Below are positions 50,957 through 63,705 of a stretch of DNA of 64,000 nt, in pieces; position 1 is the first letter of the stretch; each line of letters starts with the position of its first letter. Below the pieces are notes generated by a model. The model had not been told where the DNA came from. It did not search any database and saw only the letters and a list, made by a program, of their open reading frames with translations. The stretch comes from UBA4615 sp044368415. GTDB lineage: Bacteria; Pseudomonadota; Gammaproteobacteria; Burkholderiales; Burkholderiaceae_E. A program made the position numbers and the translations under genes. The DNA lies in assembly GCA_044368415.1 (NCBI GenBank), contig JBIPLJ010000019.1, forward strand, positions 1-64,000. Reading direction: 5' to 3'.

Positions 50957-51835
50957 TCAGGCCGTCCTGAGCCGTCCCTCGACGCAGATCACGGTCGCGC
51001 CGCCCACCTCGATCGTCTCGCCCCGGAAGGCCACCGCGATTCGGCCAGCGCGTCCGATCGCCTCGCCCTGCGCTGCGATGTAGCCGTCCCGCTGCCCGCC
51101 GGCTCGCCGCTGCAGGGCCACGCAGGCGTTGCCGCTGCCGCAGACCGGGTCCTCGGGCACGCCCGTGGCCGGTGCGAACGAGCGCACCGCGATGTCGGGT
51201 GCGTCGGTCCACGGGCCCTGCGTGCCGCTCGGATTCGGCGCATGGACGGTGACGCCGGTTGCACCGAGCCGTCGGCTGATCGCCTCCAGCGCCGCCATGT
51301 CCGGCCGCAGCCCGAGCACCTCGTCAGCATCGCACAGAGCGGCCGTCAGCCAGACCGGACCCACGTCGATCGCCTCGAAGCGCGGCGGCACGCCGTCCAG
51401 ACCGAGCGCCCGCGCGATCGCTGCCGCGTCGGCGTCGCCGAGTGCACCCACCCTCGCGGCGGGCACCTCGAAGAAGAGCCGGCCGCCGGCCTCGTCGACG
51501 CGCAGCCCGACCAGACCCAGGGCACATTGCTGGACGAGGCGGCCGTCGCGGGCCCGGGCCCGCCCCGAGGCCAGCACCGCACGCGCGCTGCCGAGTGTCG
51601 GATGGCCCCCGAAGGGCAGCTCGCGCTCGGGCGTGAAGATGCGCAACGCGTAGTCGGCGCCGGGCGCCGTCGGGCGCAGCACGAAGGTTGTCTCCGAGAG
51701 GTTCGTCCAGCGGGCGATGCGCTGCATCGCGGCGCCGTCGAGCGCGTCGGCGTCGAGCACGACCGCCACCGGGTTGCCGAAGAACGGGCGATCGGTGAAG
51801 ACATCGACCTGCATGAAGGGACGGGAGTCGCTCAT
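50957..51835 (-). CDS. PhzF-family isomerase/epimerase
   Basis: 292-residue protein with two diaminopimelate-epimerase-like lobes. The catalytic glutamate is in NLSETTFVL; other family marks are MQVDVFTDRPFFGNPVAVVL, PFGGHPTLGSA and DPVCGSGNACVA. Outside phenazine clusters these proteins have unknown substrates; no phenazine genes are here. Its ATG overlaps the stop of the EamA transporter gene, so the two form an operon facing away from a MocR regulator. Confidence 0.9.
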   Translation of the reverse strand: MSDSRPFMQVDVFTDRPFFGNPVAVVLDADALDGAAMQRIARWTNLSETTFVLRPTAPGADYALRIFTPERELPFGGHPTLGSARAVLASGRARARDGRLVQQCALGLVGLRVDEAGGRLFFEVPAARVGALGDADAAAIARALGLDGVPPRFEAIDVGPVWLTAALCDADEVLGLRPDMAALEAISRRLGATGVTVHAPNPSGTQGPWTDAPDIAVRSFAPATGVPEDPVCGSGNACVALQRRAGGQRDGYIAAQGEAIGRAGRIAVAFRGETIEVGGATVICVEGRLRTA

Positions 51836-52842
51836 CTGTCGGGATCTGGGTGGGGGGCGGGACGGGGCCGCCCAGGAAGTGGTGGGATGGCCGCCTCCGC
51901 GGGGGCGGCCGACGCGCCACGGGGCGCGCGGGCAATGGCCGATGCCCGCTGGGCGGCCACCACCGCCACCACGGCCGCGGCGAAGGCCCAGGTGGCGAGC
52001 GCGGGCCGTTCGCCGGCGACCGCGGCCGCAAAGCCGAGCGTCATGAAGGTCTGCAGCAGCTGGACCTGCGAGACTCGCGCAATGCCGCCGATGGCAAGTG
52101 CCTTGTACCAGGCGAAGAAGCCGAGCAGCTGGCTGAACAGGGTCACGTACGCGAAGCCGAGCCAGGCCGAGGGCCGCGCCTCGACGCCGTGCACCCAGCT
52201 CAGCCACGCAACCGCCGGCGCCAGGAAGGGGGCCGAGTACACCAGCGTCCAGCAGATGGTCTGCGGCCCGCCGAGCTTCTGCGACACGCGCGCGCCCTCG
52301 GCATAGCCGATGGCGGCGGCGATCACCGCAAGCACCAGCAGGCCGTCGGCGGGCTGCGGCCGCCCGCCGCCGGCGCGCAGCGCGAACCCGCAGACGAGCC
52401 CCGCCCCGAGCACCGCGAACGCCCAGTAGCTGCGCGACGGTCGTTCGCCGGCAAGCCAGGCGCCAGCCAGCGCCGTGGCCAGCGGCAGCACGCCCAGCAC
52501 CACCGCGCCGTGCGAGGCGTCGACGTGGCGCATCGCCACCGAGGTGAGGGTCGGAAAGCCCACGATGACGCCGGCGGCGACGATCGCCAGCCGCGGCAGC
52601 ATCTCGCGCCCCGGACGGGGCGCGCCGACCCAGGCCAGCCAGGCGGCGGCAGGCAGGGCGGCGAGCAGCGCACGGGTCAGGCCGATCCAGACCGGATCGA
52701 GGTCGACCACCGCGAGCCGGGTCATCGGAAGCGTCAGCGAGAACACCGCGACCCCGACCAGGCCCAGCAGCAGGCCGCGGGTCTCGGGTCGAATCGTGTC
52801 CACGCTCGTGGCGGCTTCGTCGGTGCGGGCGGAGGGGGGCAT
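51832..52842 (-). CDS. EamA-family (DMT superfamily) metabolite exporter
   Basis: 336 aa with ten predicted helices in two five-helix EamA repeats (GLVGVAVFSLTLPMTRLAVV near the start; GGIARVSQVQLLQTFMTLGF in the second half). The Pro-rich C-terminal tail is cytoplasmic. DMT proteins of this type export amino acids or related metabolites. Co-transcribed with the PhzF-family gene and divergent from the MocR-type gene, whose product probably regulates both. Confidence 0.88.
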   Translation of the reverse strand: MPPSARTDEAATSVDTIRPETRGLLLGLVGVAVFSLTLPMTRLAVVDLDPVWIGLTRALLAALPAAAWLAWVGAPRPGREMLPRLAIVAAGVIVGFPTLTSVAMRHVDASHGAVVLGVLPLATALAGAWLAGERPSRSYWAFAVLGAGLVCGFALRAGGGRPQPADGLLVLAVIAAAIGYAEGARVSQKLGGPQTICWTLVYSAPFLAPAVAWLSWVHGVEARPSAWLGFAYVTLFSQLLGFFAWYKALAIGGIARVSQVQLLQTFMTLGFAAAVAGERPALATWAFAAAVVAVVAAQRASAIARAPRGASAAPAEAAIPPLPGRPRPAPHPDPDR

Positions 52843-52868
52843 CAGGGGGATGCTACCTTGCGGTCGCA

Positions 52869-52886
52869 GTACGGTGCCGGTACGGT
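52869..52886. promoter_or_regulatory. GTACGGT direct repeats in the MocR/EamA divergent promoter
   Basis: GTACGGT occurs at 52869-52875 and 52880-52886, an exact 7-base repeat with an 11-base period, in the 101-base gap between the divergent genes. A related AGTACG lies at 52930-52935 just before the mocR-type start. Direct repeats are the usual operator form for MocR proteins. Confidence 0.6.
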
Positions 52887-52943
52887 TACACGATCTGATC
52901 GGCCCACCGGCCCGGTCCTTCTCCCGCCACAGTACGCGACACC

Positions 52944-54461
52944 ATGCCCGACACCGCCCGCGGCGCCCCGGCTGCCGACACCGCCCCGTCCGCGGCCCCG
53001 ACCCTGCGGCCGGGCTCCTTCCTCGCCGCGGGCAGTGACCGCACGCTGGTCGAGCAGATCGTCGCCTGGTTCGCGCAGCGCATCGACGAGCGGATGCTGC
53101 GGCCCGGCACCCGCATGCCCTCGATCCGGGGCTTCTCTGCCGACCACCGCGTCTCGCGCTTCACCGTCGTCGAGGCCTACGACCGCCTGATCGCCCGCGG
53201 CTACCTTGAGTCGCGGCGCGGCTCGGGCTTCTTCGTGCGGGAGCGCAACCTGGGCGCGGGGCTCGCGGCCACGCGTGCCTGGGCCGAGACACCGAACCCG
53301 TCGATGGACGTGGTCTGGCTGCTGCGCAACATGTTCCGCCAGCTTCCGACCCGCGACATGCCGGGCGGCGGCGTGCTGCCCCCCGACTGGCTGGACGCCG
53401 AGCTGGTCGGCTCGAGCGTGCGCTCGCTCGGGCGCTCCAACGGCGCCGCGATGCTCGGCTATGGCCAGGCGCAGGGCTATCTGCCGCTGCGCCAGCAGCT
53501 CCAGCAAAAGCTCTCCGAGCACGAGATCGTCGCCCTGCCCGAGCAGATCGTCACGACCCTCGGCGCCACCCAGGGGCTGGACCTGATCGCGCAGACCTTC
53601 GCCAAGGCCGGCGACACCCTCCTGGTCGACGATCCGGGCTGGTTCCTGATGTACGGCCGCTTCTCGCTGCTCGGGCTGCGCGTCATCGGCGTGCCGCGGC
53701 TGGCCGACGGGCCCGACCTCGACCGCCTGCGCGCGCTCTGCGCCCAGTACCGCCCGAAGCTCTACGTGCTGAGCTCGGTGCTGCACAACCCGACCGGCAC
53801 CTCGATCAGTGCTGCGAAGGCCTTCCAGGTGCTGCGCCTGGCCGAGGAGTTCGACTTCCGGGTGGTCGAGGACGACGTCTACGGCGACCTGCACCCGGGC
53901 CCGGCGGTGCAGCCGTGCATGCGGCTGGCGGCGCTCGATCGGCTCGAGCGGGTGCTGCACGTCGGCGGCTTCTCGAAGACACTGGCGGCGAACCTTCGGG
54001 TTGGCTTCATCGCCTGCGCCGCGCCGCTCGCCCGCCAGCTCACCGACCTGAAGATGCTGGTCGGCCTGACCACCCCCGAGCTGGGCGAGCGGGTGGTCTA
54101 CCGGGTGCTGTCCGAGGGCCACTACAGGCGGCACCTGGAGCGGCTGCGGGGCCGGCTCGCAGCGGCCCGTGAGCCAGTCGTGCGCACACTCGAGCGGCTG
54201 GGGTTCAGGCCCTCCGGGGGCAATGCCGCCGGCATGTTCGTCTGGGCGGACTCGGACCTGGACACCGTGCCGCTCGCCGAGGCGATGCTCGAGCAGGGCT
54301 TCCTGATGGCGCCCGGTAGCCTCTTCTCGCCCGACCAGGGCCCCAGCACCTGGATGCGGTTTAATGTCGCGACCTCGATGGAGCCGCGGATGCTGCGCGC
54401 GCTGCAGGAGACGCTCGAGCGGAGCCGGCAGCGCTTGAAATCCATCGGACCGCCCCGATAA
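52944..54461 (+). CDS. MocR-type (GntR winged helix + aminotransferase) transcription regulator
   Basis: 505 aa. The N-terminal winged helix is marked by GTRMPSIRGFSADHRVSRFT and RGYLESRRGSGFFV. The C-terminal fold-type I aminotransferase domain has the PLP lysine K345 in VGGFSKTLAANLRVGF. MocR proteins sense amino compounds through PLP and act on a divergent target, here most likely the EamA-PhzF operon. ATG at 52944. The family resembles PtsJ/NorG; the effector is unknown. Confidence 0.9.
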   Translation: MPDTARGAPAADTAPSAAPTLRPGSFLAAGSDRTLVEQIVAWFAQRIDERMLRPGTRMPSIRGFSADHRVSRFTVVEAYDRLIARGYLESRRGSGFFVRERNLGAGLAATRAWAETPNPSMDVVWLLRNMFRQLPTRDMPGGGVLPPDWLDAELVGSSVRSLGRSNGAAMLGYGQAQGYLPLRQQLQQKLSEHEIVALPEQIVTTLGATQGLDLIAQTFAKAGDTLLVDDPGWFLMYGRFSLLGLRVIGVPRLADGPDLDRLRALCAQYRPKLYVLSSVLHNPTGTSISAAKAFQVLRLAEEFDFRVVEDDVYGDLHPGPAVQPCMRLAALDRLERVLHVGGFSKTLAANLRVGFIACAAPLARQLTDLKMLVGLTTPELGERVVYRVLSEGHYRRHLERLRGRLAAAREPVVRTLERLGFRPSGGNAAGMFVWADSDLDTVPLAEAMLEQGFLMAPGSLFSPDQGPSTWMRFNVATSMEPRMLRALQETLERSRQRLKSIGPPR

Positions 54462-54540
54462 TGCCGCCACCCGTCCGGGTCGGAGCCGCGCACACCGCGG
54501 ACCCGCCCGGCCCCCCAAACCCCCGAGACCACACCAAGAC

Positions 54541-56447
<1,907 letters not shown>

Positions 56448-56451
<4 letters not shown>

Positions 56452-56969
56452 TCGTCGGCGAGCGCCAGGCCGACGTTCTGCTGCGGGGCCTGGAACCGGT
56501 GATCGGCGCGGCCCCGCGGCTGCTGATCCTCGGCAGTTTCCCCGGTGAGGCGTCGCTCGCCCAGGCGCGCTACTACGCGCATCCGCGCAACAGGTTCTGG
56601 CCGATCCTCGGGGCGCTGCTCGAGGAGCCTCTGTTCGAGCTGGCCTACGAGGCGCGCCTGGAGCGCCTGAGGGCGCGGTGTATCGCCCTGTGGGACGTGC
56701 TCGGGGCGTGCCGGCGCGAGGGCAGCCTCGATGCGGCGATCCGCGACGCACGCGGCAACAACTTCGACGCGCTACTCGCGGCGATGCCGAGCCTGGGTGC
56801 GGTTGCGTTTAATGGCGCGACCGCGGCGCGCGCCGAGGCCGCGTTCGCGGCCCGCGGCCTGGCGACCTACCGTCTGCCCTCGACCAGCCCGGCCCATGCG
56901 GCGCTGTCGCACGAGGCCAAGCTCGCGCGCTGGGCGGCCCTGCGCACGGATGGCTGGATCACGCCATGA
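56448..56969 (+). CDS. Hypoxanthine-DNA glycosylase-like (UDG superfamily family 6)
   Basis: 173 aa. The UDG-superfamily motif I is LILGSFPGEASLAQARYYAH, followed by PRNRFWPILG, and motif II is STSPAHA near the C terminus. This pattern matches hypoxanthine-DNA glycosylases and not uracil-specific Ung. It would remove deaminated adenine from DNA. Start GTG 56448 overlaps the htpG TGA (GTGA), so translation is coupled to a heat-shock chaperone; its own stop overlaps the ATG of the next gene. Confidence 0.85.
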
Positions 56970-57766
56970 GCCGCAAGAAGGATGGCGCTCCGCGTCGCGT
57001 GCGCGCGAGCGGGGCCGCCCCGGCATCGGCCGACCCGCCGATCGAGCTGTCCGAGCAGGACGGCGTGCGCTACCTGCATTTCGGCTCGCGCTGGATCCAG
57101 GGCGCGATGCGGCTGCGCAAGCCCTTCGACCTCGAGCTCGACTACATCCGCCACATGATGGCCTGGCTGTTATTCATGGAGCCGCCGGCCCGCGTGCTGC
57201 AGCTCGGGCTAGGCGCCGCGGCCCTGACCAAGTGGTGCTGGAAGCAGCTGCCGCAGACCGAGGTGGTCGCGGTGGAGCAGGGCGCCACCGTGATCGCCGC
57301 CGGCCGGCGGTTCTTCGCGCTGCCCGAGGACGACGCCCGGCTGGAGATCGTGCACGGCGACGCCGGCGAGTTCGTCGCGCGGCCGGGGGCGCGCGGTCGC
57401 TTCGGTGTCGTCCAGGTCGACCTGTACGACCGCGAAGCACGCGGCCCGGTGCTCGAATCGCCCGAGTTCTATGCGGCCGTTCGTCGCGCGATCGCCGAGC
57501 CGGGCATGATGGTGGTCAACCTCTTCGGCAGCGACCACGCGTCGTTCGATCGCAATCGGCGGCGGATCGACGAGACCTTCGGTGGACAGGTGCTGGTGCT
57601 GCCGCCGGTCGAGGCCGGCAACCTGGTGGTGCTGGCCTTCGCCGGGCCGCCGCTGTCGGTCGACGCGGCGATGCTCTTCGAGCGGGCCGCCGAGGTCGAG
57701 CGGCGCTGGCGGCTGCCGGCCCGCGGCTGGGCCAAGGCGCTGCGGGAACAGGTCGCGGGTGGCTGA
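56966..57766 (+). CDS. Spermidine synthase-like methyltransferase-fold protein
   Basis: 266 aa. Spermidine-synthase-type Rossmann fold with VLQLGLGAAALTKWCWKQLP (SAM-site glycine motif), the acidic VVAVEQGATVIAAGRRFF, LEIVHGDAGEFV and FGVVQVDLYDRE. It lacks the N-terminal beta-barrel of full-length SpeE, so aminopropyl transfer is not certain. The start overlaps the glycosylase stop. Confidence 0.8.
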   Translation: MSRKKDGAPRRVRASGAAPASADPPIELSEQDGVRYLHFGSRWIQGAMRLRKPFDLELDYIRHMMAWLLFMEPPARVLQLGLGAAALTKWCWKQLPQTEVVAVEQGATVIAAGRRFFALPEDDARLEIVHGDAGEFVARPGARGRFGVVQVDLYDREARGPVLESPEFYAAVRRAIAEPGMMVVNLFGSDHASFDRNRRRIDETFGGQVLVLPPVEAGNLVVLAFAGPPLSVDAAMLFERAAEVERRWRLPARGWAKALREQVAGG

Positions 57767-57896
57767 GGCGGGCTGAGGAGCGCGCCTGAGGCGAGCGGCT
57801 GTCCGCCACGGTATCCGCCCGCATCACCCGCCCGTGCCGACCGTCTGTCCGTCGACGGCAGGGCGGCCGATGGTGCCGGTGCTACCGTCGGTTGCG

Positions 57897-59783
57897 ATGA
57901 AGCGCCACCTCGCCGATCCCGCGCCGCCGGCTCATGCCAGCGAGCCGACCGTGCCCGTCCCGGTGCTCGAGGCCGCGCCTGCGCGGCGGGGCGTGGCGCG
58001 CGCGCCGGCTGGCGGCCGGCCGATCGGCGCGCGCGGACGCAGGCTAGGCATCGAGGACGTGCTCGCCGCCCTGCATGAGGACGGACTGATCAACGCCGAG
58101 CAGATGCAGACCCAGACCGGCTACGCTCGCCTGACGCAGGCCCGCCGCCACGCGCTGGTCGCGATCGCCGAGCGCAGATTGCGCAGCGCGCTCGCCCCGC
58201 ACCGCGAGCTCGACCTCGAGGCGCTGACCGCGTGGCTCGCCGAGCGCAGCGGACTCGAGCATGTACACATCGATCCGCTGAAGGTCGACTTCGCGAAGGT
58301 GGCCGATGTGATGTCGAGCAGCTACGCGACCCGCTTCGACATCCTGCCCCTCGAGGTGCGGACCGGCGAGGTCGTGATCGCGACCTGTGAACCGATGCAC
58401 GACGAGTGGGTCGATGAGCTATCGGCCCTGCTGCGCAAGCGCATCGTCCGGGTGGTCGCCAACCCCGTCGACATCGCCCGCTTCATCGTCGAGTTCTATA
58501 GCCTCGCGCGCTCGGTGCGCGGCGCCAACAAGGGCAACGGCAACGCCCACACCAGCAGCTTCGAGCAGCTCGTCGAGCTCGGGCGCAGCGGCCGCAACCT
58601 CGACGCCAACGACCAGCACGTCATCACCATCGTCGACTGGCTGTGGCAGTACGCCTTTGATCAGCGCGCCAGCGACATCCACCTCGAGCCGCGCCGTGAG
58701 CTCGGCGTGGTGCGCTTCCGGATCGACGGCGTGCTGCACAACGTCTACCAGGTGCCGCCCGCGGTGCTGTCGGCAATGACCAGCCGCATCAAGCTGCTCG
58801 GCCGGATGGACGTGGTCGAGAAGCGCCGCCCTCAGGATGGCCGGATCAAGACCCGGACCGCCGAGGGCCGCGAGATCGAGCTGCGGCTGTCCACGCTGCC
58901 CACCGTGTTCGGCGAGAAGATGGTGATGCGGATCTTCGACCCGGAGGTGCTGGTCAAAGGCTTCTCTGAGCTCGGCTTCTCGGAAGAGGACCTGTCGCAC
59001 TGGGACGAGATGACGCGTCGGCCGAACGGCATCATCCTGGTCACAGGCCCGACCGGTTCGGGCAAGACGACCACGCTCTACTCGACGCTGCGCCAGCTTG
59101 CAAACGAGGAGGTCAACGTCTGCACCGTCGAGGACCCGATCGAAATGGTTGAGCCTGCGTTCAACCAGATGCAGGTCAACAACGGCATCGACCTCGGCTT
59201 CACCGACGGCATCCGCGCGCTGATGCGCCAGGACCCGGACATCATCATGATCGGCGAGATCCGCGACCTGCAGACTGCCGAGATGGCGATCCAGGCGGCG
59301 CTCACCGGCCATCTGGTGCTCTCGACGCTGCACACCAACGACTCGGCGAGCGCCGTGACGCGGATGCTCGACCTCGGCGTGGCCCCTTTCCTGCTGAACG
59401 CTACGCTGATCGGCGTGATGGCACAGCGGCTGGTGCGCACACTGTGCCCGCACTGCAAAGCCCCGCACGACACCCTGCCCGAGGACGCCTGGGAGGGGAT
59501 GATCAAGCCCTTTCGCGCGCGCCGCCCCTCGAGTGCGTGGCGGGCGGTTGGCTGCCTCGAATGCCGCAACACCGGCTATCGCGGCCGTGCCGGCCTCTAC
59601 GAGATCCTGACGATGAGCGACGGTATCCGCGCGCTCGTCGACGAGCGGCCCGACCTCGGGCGCATCCGGCAGAAGGCAATGCGCGATGGCATGAAGCCGC
59701 TGCGCCTGGCCGGCGCGATGAAAGTGGCCGCCGGGCAGACCACGATCGAAGAAGTCCTGAGGAACGCGCCGCCCGCGCACTGA
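57897..59783 (+). CDS. GspE/PilB-family secretion ATPase (orphan)
   Basis: About 628 aa. An N-terminal MshE/GspE-N domain (VLAALHEDGLINAEQMQTQT onward) precedes the ATPase core: Walker A GPTGSGKTTT (residues 384-393), Walker B DIIMIGEIRDLQTAEMA, His box STLHTN and a zinc tetracysteine CPHCKAP ... CLECRNTGYRGR. GspE/PilB enzymes power type II secretion or type IV pili. None of those genes are nearby. The start is uncertain: GTG 57834, ATG 57870 and ATG 57897 are in frame without a good ribosome site. Confidence 0.85.
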   Translation: MKRHLADPAPPAHASEPTVPVPVLEAAPARRGVARAPAGGRPIGARGRRLGIEDVLAALHEDGLINAEQMQTQTGYARLTQARRHALVAIAERRLRSALAPHRELDLEALTAWLAERSGLEHVHIDPLKVDFAKVADVMSSSYATRFDILPLEVRTGEVVIATCEPMHDEWVDELSALLRKRIVRVVANPVDIARFIVEFYSLARSVRGANKGNGNAHTSSFEQLVELGRSGRNLDANDQHVITIVDWLWQYAFDQRASDIHLEPRRELGVVRFRIDGVLHNVYQVPPAVLSAMTSRIKLLGRMDVVEKRRPQDGRIKTRTAEGREIELRLSTLPTVFGEKMVMRIFDPEVLVKGFSELGFSEEDLSHWDEMTRRPNGIILVTGPTGSGKTTTLYSTLRQLANEEVNVCTVEDPIEMVEPAFNQMQVNNGIDLGFTDGIRALMRQDPDIIMIGEIRDLQTAEMAIQAALTGHLVLSTLHTNDSASAVTRMLDLGVAPFLLNATLIGVMAQRLVRTLCPHCKAPHDTLPEDAWEGMIKPFRARRPSSAWRAVGCLECRNTGYRGRAGLYEILTMSDGIRALVDERPDLGRIRQKAMRDGMKPLRLAGAMKVAAGQTTIEEVLRNAPPAH

Positions 59784-59874
59784 CGCGGCGCGGTCCGACG
59801 CGGGCCAAGCCCCTACGGCGCGGCAGGCTTGCCGGCCTCTCGTACCATCGGGGGCCTTGCACGGACACCTCGGC

Positions 59875-61584
59875 ATGCCCCACGACATCACGCTGATCAG
59901 CACGGTCGCGGTAGGCTTCGGCCTCGCGCTCGTGCTCGGCCTGGTCGCCGTGAGGCTGCGCCTGCCCGCGCTCGTCGGCTATCTGGTCGCGGGAGTGATG
60001 ATCGGCCCCGCGACGCCCGGCTTCGTCGCGGACGTCGGCATCGCCGCGCAGCTCGCCGAGATCGGCGTGATGCTGCTGATGTTCGGCGTGGGGCTGCATT
60101 TCTCGCTGGGCGACCTGCTGGCGGTGCGGCGCATCGCGGTGCCGGGCGCGGTGGTACAGATGGCGGTGGCCACCGCGCTCGGCGCGGGCCTCGCGGCCTG
60201 GTGGGGCTGGGACTGGGGCAGCGCCCTGGTGTTCGGGCTGTGCCTGTCGGTCGCCAGCACGGTGGTGCTGCTCAAGGCGCTCGAGGCGCAGGGCGCCCTC
60301 GAGACCTCGAACGGCCGCATCGCCGTCGGCTGGCTCGTGGTCGAGGACCTGGCGATGGTGCTGGTGCTGGTGCTGCTGCCGCCGCTGGCGGGTCTGCTCG
60401 GTGGCTCGACGCCGGATGCGCAGGCCGCAGGCTCCCCATGGGGCGCGATCGGACGCACCCTGCTGGAGGTGGCGGCCTTCGTCGCGGTGATGCTGGTGGC
60501 CGGTCGCCGTGCGGTGCCCTGGCTGCTGTGGCATGTGTCGCGCACCGGTTCGCGCGAGCTGTTCACCCTGTCGGTCGTGGCCTGCGCGATCGGCATCGCG
60601 TTCGCCTCGGCGAAGCTGTTCTCGGTGTCCTTCGCGCTCGGCGCATTCTTCGCCGGCATGGTGATGCGCGAGTCCGAGTTCAGCGCGCGCGCCGCCGAGG
60701 AGTCGCTGCCGCTGCGCGATGCGTTCTCGGTGCTGTTCTTCGTGTCGGTCGGCATGCTGTTCGATCCGGCAGTGCTGCTGGAGCGGCCACTGCAGGTGCT
60801 CGCCGTGGTCGGCATCGTCGTCGTCGGCAAGTCGCTGGCCGCGGCGGCCCTGACGGTCGCCTTCCGCCATCCGCTGCGCACCGCGCTGACCGTCTCCGGA
60901 AGCCTCGCCCAGATCGGCGAGTTCTCGTTCATCCTCGCCGGACTGGGTGCCGCGCTCGGGCTGATGCCGCCGGAGGGCATGAGCCTGGTGGTGGCCGGGG
61001 CGCTGATCTCGATCGCGATCAATCCCTTCGTTATGGCCTCGGCCGAGCCGCTCGCGCGGGCGCTGACCTCGCGCTCGGCCTGGGCCCGCTCGCTCGACGC
61101 CCGCCGGGATCCGTCGGCGGCGCTGCCGCCCGATACCGGGCGGGACGTGCTCACCGGCCACGTGGTCATCGTCGGCTACGGACGGGTCGGACGGCAGATC
61201 ACCGCGGCCCTGCGCGAGGACGGGCTTCCGGTGGTGGTGGTCGACCAGAACCGCGAGCGCATCGAGTCGCTGCGCGAGGCGGGCATCGCGGCCGTGAGCG
61301 GCGATGCCGCCGAGCCCGAGGTCCTGGTGCAGGCCCATGTCGTGACCGCGTCGATGCTGGTGGTGGCGATTCCCGACACCGTCGGGCTCGAGCGGATGGT
61401 CCGGACGGCGCGCACGCTGAATGCAGGCATCGAGGTCGTTGTCCGCAGCCATGGCGAGTCCGAATCGCGGCTCATGCGCGACGCCGGGATCGGCACCGTG
61501 TTCAGCGGCGAGGAGGAACTGGCCCGCAGCATGGTCGGGCATGTGAAGGGGCGCTGCGCCCGGCCGGCGCAAGCCGGGTCTTGA
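59875..61584 (+). CDS. YbaL/Kef-type cation:proton antiporter with TrkA-N domain
   Basis: 569 aa. Twelve-helix CPA2 antiporter domain (FGLALVLGLVAVRLRLPALV; FGVGLHFSLGDLLAVRRIAV; SFALGAFFAGMVMRESEFS) followed by a cytoplasmic nucleotide-binding TrkA-N domain (HVVIVGYGRVGRQITAAL). The start MPHDITLISTVAVGFGLALV at 59875 matches YbaL; TTG 59857 adds six residues. Probable K+ or Na+ efflux gated by NAD(H) or glutathione-like ligands. Hairpins follow its stop. Confidence 0.88.
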   Translation: MPHDITLISTVAVGFGLALVLGLVAVRLRLPALVGYLVAGVMIGPATPGFVADVGIAAQLAEIGVMLLMFGVGLHFSLGDLLAVRRIAVPGAVVQMAVATALGAGLAAWWGWDWGSALVFGLCLSVASTVVLLKALEAQGALETSNGRIAVGWLVVEDLAMVLVLVLLPPLAGLLGGSTPDAQAAGSPWGAIGRTLLEVAAFVAVMLVAGRRAVPWLLWHVSRTGSRELFTLSVVACAIGIAFASAKLFSVSFALGAFFAGMVMRESEFSARAAEESLPLRDAFSVLFFVSVGMLFDPAVLLERPLQVLAVVGIVVVGKSLAAAALTVAFRHPLRTALTVSGSLAQIGEFSFILAGLGAALGLMPPEGMSLVVAGALISIAINPFVMASAEPLARALTSRSAWARSLDARRDPSAALPPDTGRDVLTGHVVIVGYGRVGRQITAALREDGLPVVVVDQNRERIESLREAGIAAVSGDAAEPEVLVQAHVVTASMLVVAIPDTVGLERMVRTARTLNAGIEVVVRSHGESESRLMRDAGIGTVFSGEEELARSMVGHVKGRCARPAQAGS

Positions 61585-61599
61585 GTCGGGGCGCCCGAC
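61585..61599 (+). terminator. Hairpin immediately after the antiporter stop
   Basis: GTCGGG-GCG-CCCGAC is a perfect 6-bp stem beginning at the base after the stop codon. Confidence 0.45.
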
Positions 61600-61625
61600 C
61601 CGCGTTGCGCGGCTGGGCACCGCCG

Positions 61626-61642
61626 CCGGGCCCCTGGCCCGG
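61626..61642 (+). terminator. Second hairpin after the antiporter gene
   Basis: CCGGGCC-CCT-GGCCCGG, a perfect 7-bp stem. A third small one, GCGGC-TTT-GCCGC, follows at 61656-61668. Together the three may end the antiporter transcript before the ABC exporter gene. Confidence 0.5.
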
Positions 61643-61760
61643 GCACCGACTCCGGGCGGCTTTGCCGCATGACGAGCCTGCGGACACAAGCTGCGATCGG
61701 GCTCTGCTACGCTCACGCCGCGCGTCGTCCGGCGCGCCGCTCCGATCCGCGTCCCGCCCG

Positions 61761-63545
<1,785 letters not shown>

Positions 63546-63705
63546 CCGACCTGCGCCGTCGTGGCGCGGTGTGTCCCGAGATGGCGTGCCTGCGCGCCGG
63601 CGCCGACTGTGGTCCTGGCCGTGCTCACTGGCGAGGCGTCGGTAGGCACCGCGTAGGCCGCAGCATGCGGCTGCCCGGGTGCACCAGCACGGCGGGTCCC
63701 CGAGC

